Part shown: piece after piece, positions 1 through 6,035 of the stretch | Numbering within the stretch: the stretch's first letter is position 1 | Layout of the letters: each line of letters opens with the position of its first letter | Made by a program: the position numbers and the translations under genes | NCBI GenBank assembly: GCA_002371295.1 | Contig: DFGZ01000044.1 | Coordinates: 1-7,019 of the forward strand | DNA: 7,019 nt | From: Oribacterium sp. UBA3737 | Lineage (GTDB): Bacteria; Bacillota_A; Clostridia; Lachnospirales; Lachnospiraceae | Direction of reading: 5' to 3' | Notes under the pieces: generated by a model | Seen by the model: the letters and a program-made list of their open reading frames with translations, nothing else | What the model was told of the DNA's origin: nothing | Database searches by the model: none

Positions 1-1361
1 AGCTTTTCAAGCTGCTGCATGGCCTTTTCGGCATTGTCGTCTGTAGTTGCACAGATGGTAAGAGCGATAAGTATCTCATCTGTGTGAAGACGGGGGTTAT
101 GATTACCAAGATGCTCTGTCTTAAGGTGCTGTATAGGCTCGATGATCTCTCTTGAAATAAGGTTCACCGAATCCTCTATATTTCCAAGGACCTTAAGGGC
201 ATTTAAAAGCATTGCGGAGCAAGCGCCGAGAAGAGTTGAGGTCTTTCCGGTAACTACTGTTCCGTCTGAAAGCTCGATGGCTGCAGCAGGCTCTCCTGTG
301 AGCTCTGCCTTCTGCTTTGCGGCAGCTATTACAGGTCTGTTATCAGGTGTGATTCCGGCCTGCTCCATGAGAAGCTGGATCTTATCGATGACCTGCTGTG
401 AACCGTCGCCCTTTCTGTGGTCACAGAGGGCTGTGTAATAGCGGCGGATGATCTCCTGACCTGATGCATAGCAGCAGTTTTCGTCATCAACGATTCCGTA
501 GCCTGCCATGTTTACACCCATATCTGTAGGTGACTTGTACGGAGATTCTCCGTAGATGCGCTGGAACATGGCATTAAGTACAGGGAATACCTCCACATCA
601 CGGTTATAGTTTACGGTAGTCTTGCCGTAAGCCTCAAGGTGATAAGGGTCGATCATGTTCACATCGTTAAGGTCTGCGGTGGCAGCCTCGTATGCAAGGT
701 TAACAGGGTGCTTGAGAGGGATATTCCAGATAGGGAATGTCTCGAACTTCGCATATCCTGCCTTTACGCCATGCTTGTTCTCCTGGTAGAGCTGTGAAAG
801 ACATACAGCCATCTTTCCTGATCCCGGACCCGGAGCTGTAACTACAACAAGTGAATGGGTGGTCTTTATATATTCGTTCTTTCCGAAGCCCTCGTCACTT
901 ATGATGAGAGGGAGGTTTCCGGGATATCCCTGAATAGGATAATGACGATATACCTTAATGCCAAGGCTCTCAAGCTTCTTCTGGTAAGCGATGGCACTCT
1001 CCTGACCGTCAAATCTTGTGAGTACAACGGAGCCTACGAAAAGACCGTAGCTTCTGAAAGCGTCGATAAGACGGAGAACATCCATATCATAAGTGATGCC
1101 CAGATCTCCTCTGACCTTGTTTTTTTCTATATCGCCGGCATTGATAACAACAACGATCTCAACATCCTCCTTCAGCTGGGTGAGCATGCGGATCTTACTG
1201 TCAGGCTGGAATCCCGGAAGAACTCTGGATGCATGGTAATCATCGAAGAGCTTGCCTCCGAATTCAAGATACAACTTGCCTCCGAACTTTGAAATACGCT
1301 CTCTGATATGTTCGGACTGCATCTTCAGATACTTGTCATTGTCAAAACCTTTTTTAAACAT
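1..1361 (-). CDS. DUF1846 / UPF0371 family protein, 3' end beyond left edge
   Basis: This frame stays open from an ATG at 1361 to the left edge, giving 453 codons without a stop. UPF0371 (DUF1846) proteins are usually about 495-505 residues, so roughly the last 40-50 are missing. The start MFKKGFDNDKYLKMQSEHI and the later stretches MGVNMAGYGIVDDE and IEPIQHLKTEHLGNHNPRLH are those I recognise from the family. A glycine-rich GPGSGK at residues 178-183, preceded by a hydrophobic strand (SLVVVTAP), resembles a nucleotide-binding loop. A Cys pair lies at 296-297. The protein appears cytosolic, with no signal peptide or membrane segment. The family has no agreed biochemical function that I can state, so none is assigned. 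A GAGGGAGT ribosome binding site at 1371-1378, about 10 nt upstream, supports the start. The gene has its own strong promoter, so it is probably transcribed separately from the upstream MATE gene. Confidence 0.9.
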   Translation of the reverse strand, partial: MFKKGFDNDKYLKMQSEHIRERISKFGGKLYLEFGGKLFDDYHASRVLPGFQPDSKIRMLTQLKEDVEIVVVINAGDIEKNKVRGDLGITYDMDVLRLIDAFRSYGLFVGSVVLTRFDGQESAIAYQKKLESLGIKVYRHYPIQGYPGNLPLIISDEGFGKNEYIKTTHSLVVVTAPGPGSGKMAVCLSQLYQENKHGVKAGYAKFETFPIWNIPLKHPVNLAYEAATADLNDVNMIDPYHLEAYGKTTVNYNRDVEVFPVLNAMFQRIYGESPYKSPTDMGVNMAGYGIVDDENCCYASGQEIIRRYYTALCDHRKGDGSQQVIDKIQLLMEQAGITPDNRPVIAAAKQKAELTGEPAAAIELSDGTVVTGKTSTLLGACSAMLLNALKVLGNIEDSVNLISREIIEPIQHLKTEHLGNHNPRLHTDEILIALTICATTDDNAEKAMQQLEK

Positions 1362-1413
1362 ATAATGTGTACTCCCTCATATCCTGTATGTTTCTTGCAT
1401 TGTAATCCTAGAA

Positions 1414-1442
1414 AGTATAGTTTTACTTATATTAGATGTCAA
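1414..1442 (-). promoter_or_regulatory. Sigma-A promoter of the DUF1846 gene
   Basis: Read on the minus strand, a perfect -35 TTGACA (1437-1442) is followed by a 17-nt spacer and a -10 TATACT (1414-1419, five of six matches to TATAAT). Transcription would start near 1407, giving a leader of about 46 nt before the ATG at 1361, with the ribosome binding site inside it. The promoter begins 26 nt after the MATE stop codon. This is the best housekeeping promoter in the window. It is predicted from sequence only. Confidence 0.8.
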
Positions 1443-1468
1443 CTTTAGATTAAGTGCACCTTTTTACA

Positions 1469-2863
1469 TCATTTTATATGTCGTTTGTTAATGTACCAGA
1501 AATAATAGACTATGAACATCAGGGATGTGGTTATCCATGTGAGTGGGTAGCTTGCTTCAATGGTCTCTATTCTGTGCCAGATGGGAACAGCTATCATTAT
1601 CCAGGATATACGAAGAACGCAGATCCCGAGTACAGATATAAGCATGGGCCTTAAGCTGTCTCCCATTCCACGGAGTGATCCGGAGAAAAGCTCTATGGCG
1701 GTGTAGGTAATATAGAATGGGGTAAGATAATGGAGCATGACTTCCCCGACCTTCATGACATTCAGGTCTGTGGTGAACAGATGGAATGCAAGGGCTCCCC
1801 ATTTGTAAAAGATCACCGAAAATGCGATGGTGATGAGACCCATGATGACTGCGCTCTGCCGGACACATTCACGGACACGTTTATATATCCGTGCGCCGTA
1901 GTTCTGACCTACAAAGGTGGTGACACCTATTCCGAAGGAGCTTATGACCATCCAGTAGAGAGCGTCGATTTTTGCGTAGGCCGCCCATGCCGCAACTGCA
2001 TCTGTGCCGAATTCGTTGATGGCTGTCTGGATGAAGACATTGGACAGGGAGTACATAAGGGACTGTACACCTGCGGGTATTCCTATGGAAAGGATGCGGA
2101 TCAGCTGTTTATTTTTGAAGCCAAGCTTTGCGGGGATAAGTCTGTAGCTCTCCTTCACACCGGAAAGGGTTATGACAACAAGAACCGCACTTATGAGCTG
2201 GCAGAGAACTGTGGCTATGGCTACTCCCACAACCCCAAGATTCAGTTTCAATACGAAAAGAATGTCCAGGAGTATGTTGGTGACGCAGGATATTATCAGA
2301 AAATAGAGGGGGCGTTTGGAGTCCCCGACTGCGCGAAGTATGCCTGAACCCATGTTGTAGACAAGGTTTGGAACCATGCCCAGAGCATAGATACGGAGGT
2401 AGGTGATGGTGAGTGAAAGGACATCCTCGGGAGTTTTCATCCATACGGTGAAGACCGGCATCATGAAAAAACCGATGAAGGTAAGGATTATACCGCTCAC
2501 AATGGAAAGCATGATGGCCGTATGCACCGAATGGTGTACATCTTCTTCATCCTTGGCACCGAAATACTGGGCTACCACAACACCGGCACCGGAGGAGACA
2601 CCCACGAAGAAACCTACGAAGACATTGACGAGGATGGCGGCGGTACCGCCTACGGCTGACAATGCCTCCTTGCCGACAAATCTTCCAACCACAACGGCAT
2701 CCACCGTGTTGTACAGCTGCTGGAAAAAGGTTCCCATAATTAAAGGCATGACATAAAAGATCAGAGACTTCCACATCACACCATGGGTTATTGTATTGTA
2801 AACAGGTGCTGTTTCAGAAACAGCGGGCTTCTCGTCATGGATATCGGGTCTATTGTTTTTCAT
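1469..2863 (-). CDS. MATE family multidrug/toxin efflux transporter
   Basis: A 464-residue polytopic membrane protein of the MATE family, which exports cationic drugs and other small molecules using a Na+ or H+ gradient. The substrate cannot be read from sequence. About 12 hydrophobic segments are visible after a ~30-residue polar N-terminus. The two-fold family duplication is clear: VVAQYFGAK (residues 96-104) matches FVGQNYGAR (317-325), and GSGILRAVGDSKRPL (172-186) matches FSGSLRGMGDSLRPM (393-407). Length fits the usual 440-470. An in-frame GTG at 2872 would add three residues (467 aa), but its bases form part of an AGGTG ribosome binding site placed 6 nt before the ATG at 2863, so the ATG is preferred. 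The overall look is closest to the MepA/DinF-like clostridial branch, a subfamily call that is inference. A 114-nt spacer separates it from rsmH, and no clear promoter was found there. Confidence 0.93.
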   Translation of the reverse strand: MKNNRPDIHDEKPAVSETAPVYNTITHGVMWKSLIFYVMPLIMGTFFQQLYNTVDAVVVGRFVGKEALSAVGGTAAILVNVFVGFFVGVSSGAGVVVAQYFGAKDEEDVHHSVHTAIMLSIVSGIILTFIGFFMMPVFTVWMKTPEDVLSLTITYLRIYALGMVPNLVYNMGSGILRAVGDSKRPLYFLIISCVTNILLDILFVLKLNLGVVGVAIATVLCQLISAVLVVITLSGVKESYRLIPAKLGFKNKQLIRILSIGIPAGVQSLMYSLSNVFIQTAINEFGTDAVAAWAAYAKIDALYWMVISSFGIGVTTFVGQNYGARIYKRVRECVRQSAVIMGLITIAFSVIFYKWGALAFHLFTTDLNVMKVGEVMLHYLTPFYITYTAIELFSGSLRGMGDSLRPMLISVLGICVLRISWIMIAVPIWHRIETIEASYPLTWITTSLMFIVYYFWYINKRHIK

Positions 2864-2869
2864 GTAACG

Positions 2870-2874
2870 CACCT
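2870..2874 (-). promoter_or_regulatory. Ribosome binding site deciding the MATE start
   Basis: AGGTG on the minus strand lies 6 nt upstream of the ATG at 2863. It overlaps the alternative GTG codon at 2870-2872, which itself has only AT-rich sequence without a Shine-Dalgarno match in front of it. This favours the ATG start. Confidence 0.65.
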
Positions 2875-2891
2875 ATGTATTATGATGATTA

Positions 2892-2964
2892 TCAGCTTCA
2901 CAGCTGAAAATCCGGCAGAAAAAGGCTTTGATAAGTGCCTGCGCAAATAAAATATCCTGCCAGA
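2892..2964 (-). other. Foldable RNA region between rsmH and the MATE gene
   Basis: Three pairings are visible in the minus-strand RNA. An outer stem joins 2955-2964 to 2911-2920 with ten pairs, two of them G-U. Nested inside it, AGGC (2937-2940) can pair with GCCU (2923-2926) across 10 nt, ending in a run of five U. Beyond it, UCAGCU (2902-2907) and AGCUGA (2892-2897) form a 6-bp hairpin closed by GUGA, a GNRA-type tetraloop, 17 nt upstream of the MATE ribosome binding site. The nested stem is too short for a convincing terminator. The region could be the rsmH 3' end, a structured leader of the transporter, or chance. It matches no riboswitch class that I recognise. Confidence 0.35.
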
Positions 2965-2977
2965 AAATATATGTTCC

Positions 2978-4108
2978 TTATGCCTTTATTGCCCACCGAA
3001 GCTTTGTGGAGTGGGCACGGGGATTGATGAAGCACTCTTCCTTGCCCGGTCTTATGACATCACGGGAGCAGTCGCTGTAGATGCCTGAACGTTTCATCTC
3101 CCTGAAGAACTGCTTGACCAGGCGGTCCTCTCCGCTATGGAAGGTGAGAACTGCTATCCTGCCTCCGGGATTCATACAGTCAGGCACCTTGCTTAGGAAA
3201 TCATACAGCACTTCGAATTCACTGTTCACCTCGATGCGAAGGGCCTGAAAAACTCTCATGCAGGACTTTTTCTCTGCTTCTGCCTGTTCCTTTTCCGGAA
3301 GGAAGGAAAGAGCTTTCTTTATGATCTCACGAAGTTCTCCCGTGGTTTCAATCTTCGCTCCTTTATGATATGCGCGGACTATCTCCTTTGCGATCTTCTC
3401 TGCATAAGGCTCGTCAGAGTTCTCAACAAAGATATTTACCATGGCATCATAGTCCAGCTCCCTGAGACGTTCTGCCGCACTCTTTCCGCTTTCGGGATTC
3501 AGGCGAAGATCCAGAGGACCCTCGGTCTTGTAGCTGAATCCACGGGAAGGGTCGTCAATCTGCATGGAAGAGACACCGAGATCGGCGAGGACAAAGTCAA
3601 ATTTCTCACCGTGACCGGCTACTGTATCCACATTTCGGAAATTGGTATGCTTTATGGTGAAAATGTCTTCGCCATAGCCTTTGTCCCTGAGACGCTTCTC
3701 GGTTTTCACGGATTCGATTGGATCCACGTCAGTGGCATAAAGGTGTCCCTTCCCCTCCAGCTTCTCAAGCATTTTTTCGCTGTGACCGCCGTATCCGAGG
3801 GTGGCGTCCATACCTGTTTCACCGGGCTGTATCTTAAGTACATCAAGGATTTCCTTTACCATGATGGGAATATGCATGCCTGCAGGGGTCTTTCCCTTCA
3901 TGATGATCTTTTCGATATCATCCTTGTATTTTTCAGGCTGGTGCTCCTTGTATTTTTCCTCGAATTTCCTGGGATACTTGCCGCTGTATCGTTTTCTTCT
4001 CTTGTGTACTGCCGGAGTTTCTCCGCCTTCCGCAGACTGTGTTCCTCCGGACACGGATGAGGAAATCACCGCAGGTAGTGTTTCTTTGTTCAGTTCTTTA
4101 TCTGTCAT
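2978..4108 (-). CDS. rsmH: RsmH/MraW-family 16S rRNA (cytosine-N4) methyltransferase with basic N-terminal extension
   Basis: A 376-residue member of the RsmH family, SAM-dependent enzymes that N4-methylate C1402 of 16S rRNA in the ribosomal P site. The core begins at MHIPIMVKEIL (residue 78). Visible motifs are the SAM loop DATLGYGGHS (101-110), TDVDP (126-130), DLGVSSMQIDDPSRGFS (176-192), GPLDLRLNP (197-205), FQALRIEVNSE (287-297), TFHSGEDRLVK (322-332) and the C-terminal NPRAHSTKLRWAIK (362-375). Several differ from canonical RsmH: LDLRLN replaces LDMRMD, FHSGED replaces FHSLED, and the region before NPRA is shorter. Residues 1-77 form a lysine/arginine-rich, low-complexity extension absent from E. 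coli RsmH. The ATG at 4108 lies 3 nt after the lipoprotein stop with no good ribosome binding site, which suggests translational coupling. Internal Met70 and Met78 are alternative starts but also lack good sites. It may be a second, divergent RsmH paralogue. The family call is firm; the exact substrate is not. Confidence 0.9.
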   Translation of the reverse strand: MTDKELNKETLPAVISSSVSGGTQSAEGGETPAVHKRRKRYSGKYPRKFEEKYKEHQPEKYKDDIEKIIMKGKTPAGMHIPIMVKEILDVLKIQPGETGMDATLGYGGHSEKMLEKLEGKGHLYATDVDPIESVKTEKRLRDKGYGEDIFTIKHTNFRNVDTVAGHGEKFDFVLADLGVSSMQIDDPSRGFSYKTEGPLDLRLNPESGKSAAERLRELDYDAMVNIFVENSDEPYAEKIAKEIVRAYHKGAKIETTGELREIIKKALSFLPEKEQAEAEKKSCMRVFQALRIEVNSEFEVLYDFLSKVPDCMNPGGRIAVLTFHSGEDRLVKQFFREMKRSGIYSDCSRDVIRPGKEECFINPRAHSTKLRWAIKA

Positions 4109-4111
4109 TTT

Positions 4112-4726
4112 TTATTGTACCGTCTTAATAAGTGATTTTAATGTTTCTTCATCGATTCCGCCCTGAGAGTAAACGGAGTAAGCATTGCCGCCGTTCTCCC
4201 ATATTGCGTCATATATTTTTCCCTGGTCCAGAACGATGCTTACTTCCGTATCGCCGATTTTCTGGGTTATTTTGGTTTTGTTGCCGGCAGCGATGTCAGC
4301 TACATGTGACAGGGAATCACTGTTGTTGCTTTTACGGATAACGATATCGTTGCCATCCCCGGTTTTGTATGAAGCCTCAAGAAGAGAATCCGCAACTGCG
4401 CTGAAGTAAGGCTCGACTCCTGAAAGGGATTCGGGGAAGGTTGCATTGAAACCGGCCTTTTCCGCAGCCTGTTTCAGTGACATCATGGTGGTCTCGGGAT
4501 TTTCCAATGCGTTATTTATGATGTTGGAGATGATCTTCTTTTCCCGGGTTGTGACGTCGATCTCTCCGCTCTTAAATCCGTCAGCAAGACCATTTACGAT
4601 TTGCTGGGCGAGATCTTCGGAGGAAACGGTCTCATGGGGAACCTTGCGCTGTCCGCAGGATGTTATCATGAGAAGCATCGTCATAAGTAAAACAGAATAG
4701 GAACTTTTTTTAATAAATCTAAGCAT
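4112..4726 (-). CDS. Hypothetical lipoprotein, DUF4367-like C-terminus
   Basis: A 204-residue secreted lipoprotein. The N-terminus has basic residues (RFIKK), a hydrophobic stretch and a lipobox ITSC with the modified cysteine at residue 24, so the mature protein should sit on the outer face of the membrane. Residues about 84-204 look like a clostridial lipoprotein family: AGFNATFPESL (91-101), a YKTGDGNDIVIRKS strand region (120-133), a GDTEVSIVLDQGKIYDAIW segment (158-176) and a closing IDEETLKSLIKTV helix (191-203). This resembles DUF4367-type domains, often linked to extracellular or sporulation-related proteins; the match is from memory and moderate. No catalytic motif is evident. An AAAGGA ribosome binding site (4732-4737) lies 5 nt before the ATG. 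The stop is 3 nt from the rsmH start, so the two probably share one mRNA, although no functional link between them is obvious. Confidence 0.8.
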   Translation of the reverse strand: MLRFIKKSSYSVLLMTMLLMITSCGQRKVPHETVSSEDLAQQIVNGLADGFKSGEIDVTTREKKIISNIINNALENPETTMMSLKQAAEKAGFNATFPESLSGVEPYFSAVADSLLEASYKTGDGNDIVIRKSNNSDSLSHVADIAAGNKTKITQKIGDTEVSIVLDQGKIYDAIWENGGNAYSVYSQGGIDEETLKSLIKTVQ

Positions 4727-4736
4727 ATAAGTCCTT

Positions 4737-4766
4737 TTTATATTTAAAAAGTGATGTGAGCGTCAA
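4737..4766 (-). promoter_or_regulatory. Promoter-like hexamers ahead of the lipoprotein gene
   Basis: On the minus strand TTGACG (4761-4766) and TATAAA (4737-4742) are 18 nt apart, which resembles a sigma-A promoter. Transcription would start near 4730, only about 4 nt before the ATG at 4726, and would leave the AAAGGA ribosome binding site outside the transcript. Either the mRNA is leaderless or the match is fortuitous. Confidence 0.35.
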
Positions 4767-4772
4767 AAGCAT

Positions 4773-4812
4773 CTGACACCCACTGACAGTGCCACCGCAC
4801 AAATCAGTGTGC
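4773..4812. repeat. Cluster of short dyads and half-sites upstream of the lipoprotein gene
   Basis: Within 40 nt are a perfect odd palindrome CACTGACAGTG (4781-4791), a GCACA/TGTGC inverted repeat with a 6-nt loop (4797-4812), a CTGACA direct repeat with 10-nt period (4773-4778 and 4783-4788), and an inverted TCAGTG at 4804-4809. The CACTGA-type half-sites on one face of the helix suggest a regulator binding region just upstream of the promoter-like hexamers. No regulator is identified. Nothing else is visible in the 124-nt spacer 4727-4850. Confidence 0.35.
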
Positions 4813-4850
4813 AATGGACCCATACATCAAAAAATACCTTTGAGCTGATA

Positions 4851-5867
4851 TTAACACAGACCCTTGATTTTTTCTATGTTTCCGTCATCATGCTCTACCT
4901 GCTTTGAGTAGAGATGTGATACATAGATCATGTCGGTGACATCCAGACTTCCCTTACTGAGCCATTCGGCAAAAAGCATAAAATATATGAGCTTGAGACT
5001 GCGGTGTATGAGGCAGAGCTCGACTTCAGGATCCCCGTCCAGACAGGTGTCTATAAGATACCTGAAAATAAAATAAATAGCGGTCTTTGACATCCAGATA
5101 TCCAGGTTTTCAGCATTATCCGATGCAAATGTTTCCATTTTGGAAAGCTCCTTCGAAGAAGCGGAGATTTTTTTATAGGCTGAAAGCTTTTCTGACCACT
5201 CCAGGCTTATGGAATCCATGCTTTCCAGGAGCTTTGTAAGTGCTACGTAGTCTTCCTTGAGGAAGCTCCTTTTTCTGTCCTTTTCGTCGGGATCCTCTCC
5301 CTCGGCTTCCGATATCAAGGCGCGTACAGTCTTCAGCTTTTCGGAAAAACCGTCTGTACTGTCCTGCATGACCGAAATGCACTGATTTCTGAGAGCCATC
5401 ACTTCTATAAGTGTTCCCTGCTCTTCAGGGGTGATAATGTCTCCCTCTGCGTCATTTTCGGAACGGATATACTCTATCCTGCCGGTCTCGGTGTAGAAAA
5501 TACGTCCAAGCTCCATACAGCTCAGGCTCATGTCCATCTGTTCGTAGTTCCCTATATCCATGAAGTACCGCGGGTACTCGGTGCAGGTCTGGCAAAGGCT
5601 TTCTTCACCTAAATTCGAATAGATATCGCACAGATTCTTTTTATTAAGGAAGGGACAGCGGTTTTCGGATGTTAATGGGAAGAATCGCTCACCGTTCTCT
5701 TCGCATATATGCTTTCGTAATCTGTCTCCGAATTCACCTTCTACAGCTTTATAATACTCTGTGGAGTCCGGATCTATATCCACTTCCCAGCCGGCGCAGC
5801 AGGTATCGGGGCAACTGCCGCCGATGCAGCGGAAACGTTCAAAATATTCAGGATATTCCAGTATCAT
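4851..5867 (-). CDS. fliB: FliB-like flagellin lysine N-methylase (YkgJ-type cysteine cluster)
   Basis: A 338-residue protein beginning MILEYPEYFERFRCIGGSC, the typical start of proteins annotated as flagellin lysine-N-methylase FliB. FliB methylates lysine side chains of flagellin with SAM; the Salmonella enzyme has been reported to use an iron-sulfur cluster. The cysteine pattern fits: C14, C19, C23 and C24 near the N-terminus, then C71 (CPFL), C80 (CDIY), C92 and C95 (CQTC) and C117 (SCMELG). The C-terminal half is helical and poorly conserved. An in-frame ATG at 5972 would give 373 residues, but its first 35 codons translate the upstream repeats and it has no ribosome binding site, whereas the ATG at 5867 has GGAGG 5 nt away. 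No flagellar gene is present in the window, so the substrate is inferred from the family alone. Motility of the host is suggested, not shown. Confidence 0.85.
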   Translation of the reverse strand: MILEYPEYFERFRCIGGSCPDTCCAGWEVDIDPDSTEYYKAVEGEFGDRLRKHICEENGERFFPLTSENRCPFLNKKNLCDIYSNLGEESLCQTCTEYPRYFMDIGNYEQMDMSLSCMELGRIFYTETGRIEYIRSENDAEGDIITPEEQGTLIEVMALRNQCISVMQDSTDGFSEKLKTVRALISEAEGEDPDEKDRKRSFLKEDYVALTKLLESMDSISLEWSEKLSAYKKISASSKELSKMETFASDNAENLDIWMSKTAIYFIFRYLIDTCLDGDPEVELCLIHRSLKLIYFMLFAEWLSKGSLDVTDMIYVSHLYSKQVEHDDGNIEKIKGLC

Positions 5868-5871
5868 TTTT

Positions 5872-5917
5872 ACCTCCAGTGGAATATACGAATCAAGTTT
5901 ACTTAGATTCGTATATT
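5872..5917 (-). repeat. fliB-proximal hairpin repeat (copy B)
   Basis: A perfect 12-bp inverted repeat (5883-5894 and 5906-5917; arm ATATACGAATC plus one flanking pair) encloses an 11-nt loop containing AAGTAAA on the minus strand. It is followed by CCACTGGAGGT, which supplies the fliB ribosome binding site. Positions 5872-5916 match copy A (5955-5999) at 37 of 45 bases in the same orientation, with starts 83 nt apart. Confidence 0.85.
5873..5877 (-). promoter_or_regulatory. Ribosome binding site deciding the fliB start
   Basis: GGAGG on the minus strand lies 5 nt upstream of the ATG at 5867, close to ideal. It sits at the end of repeat copy B, 5 nt beyond that hairpin, so folding of the leader could affect its access. 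Confidence 0.85.
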
Positions 5918-5929
5918 TCACGCCAATTA

Positions 5930-5953
5930 AGTTTGAAAGTCCACTTTCAAACT
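5930..5953. repeat. Perfect 11-bp-arm palindrome between the two hairpin repeats
   Basis: Arms 5930-5940 (AGTTTGAAAGT) and 5943-5953 (ACTTTCAAACT) are exact reverse complements separated by two bases (CC). This near-continuous 24-bp dyad could be an operator for a dimeric regulator or a cruciform/hairpin. It is unrelated in sequence to the flanking repeats, except that its centre carries AGTGG on the minus strand, complementary to the CCACT in both of them. Confidence 0.85.
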
Positions 5954-5954
5954 G

Positions 5955-6002
5955 ACCTCTAGTGGCATACATGAATCGGTTTTACTTGGATTCGTATATG
6001 CC
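5955..6002 (-). repeat. fliB-distal hairpin repeat (copy A)
   Basis: Arms 5964-5977 and 5989-6002 pair over 14 positions with one G-U and one C-A mismatch on the minus strand, around an 11-nt loop that again contains AAGTAAA. It is followed by CCACTAGAGGT, the counterpart of the fliB ribosome-binding segment in copy B, but no start codon follows at a useful distance. The rest of the dus-fliB gap (6003-6035) shows no clear promoter or terminator. Confidence 0.8.
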
Positions 6003-6035
6003 CTACAAGTTAGGTCTTATAGTTTTATGATGAAC

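Noticed and set aside
855..1292. A 145-codon plus-strand open frame
   Set aside because: It is antisense to the DUF1846 gene, with no ribosome binding site or recognisable domain.
1443..1468. GTGCAC-centred dyad after the MATE stop as a terminator
   Set aside because: The stem is very short and there is no U tract in the direction of transcription.
1730..2347. A 205-codon plus-strand open frame with many cysteines
   Set aside because: It is antisense to the MATE gene; the sequence is low-plausibility and overlaps conserved transmembrane motifs on the other strand.
2919..2940. Possible rho-independent terminator after rsmH
   Set aside because: The stem is only 4 bp with a 10-nt loop, and the U run is five long and immediately followed by GC-rich sequence.
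3365..4060. A 231-codon plus-strand open frame
   Set aside because: It is entirely antisense to the rsmH-like gene, whose motifs are unmistakable; the plus-strand translation resembles no family and is a codon-bias shadow.
5872..5999. Repeat-spacer-repeat layout resembling a tiny CRISPR array
   Set aside because: The repeats are only 82% identical, 45 nt long and contain the fliB ribosome binding site. The 38-nt spacer is itself mostly a palindrome, and no cas gene is present.
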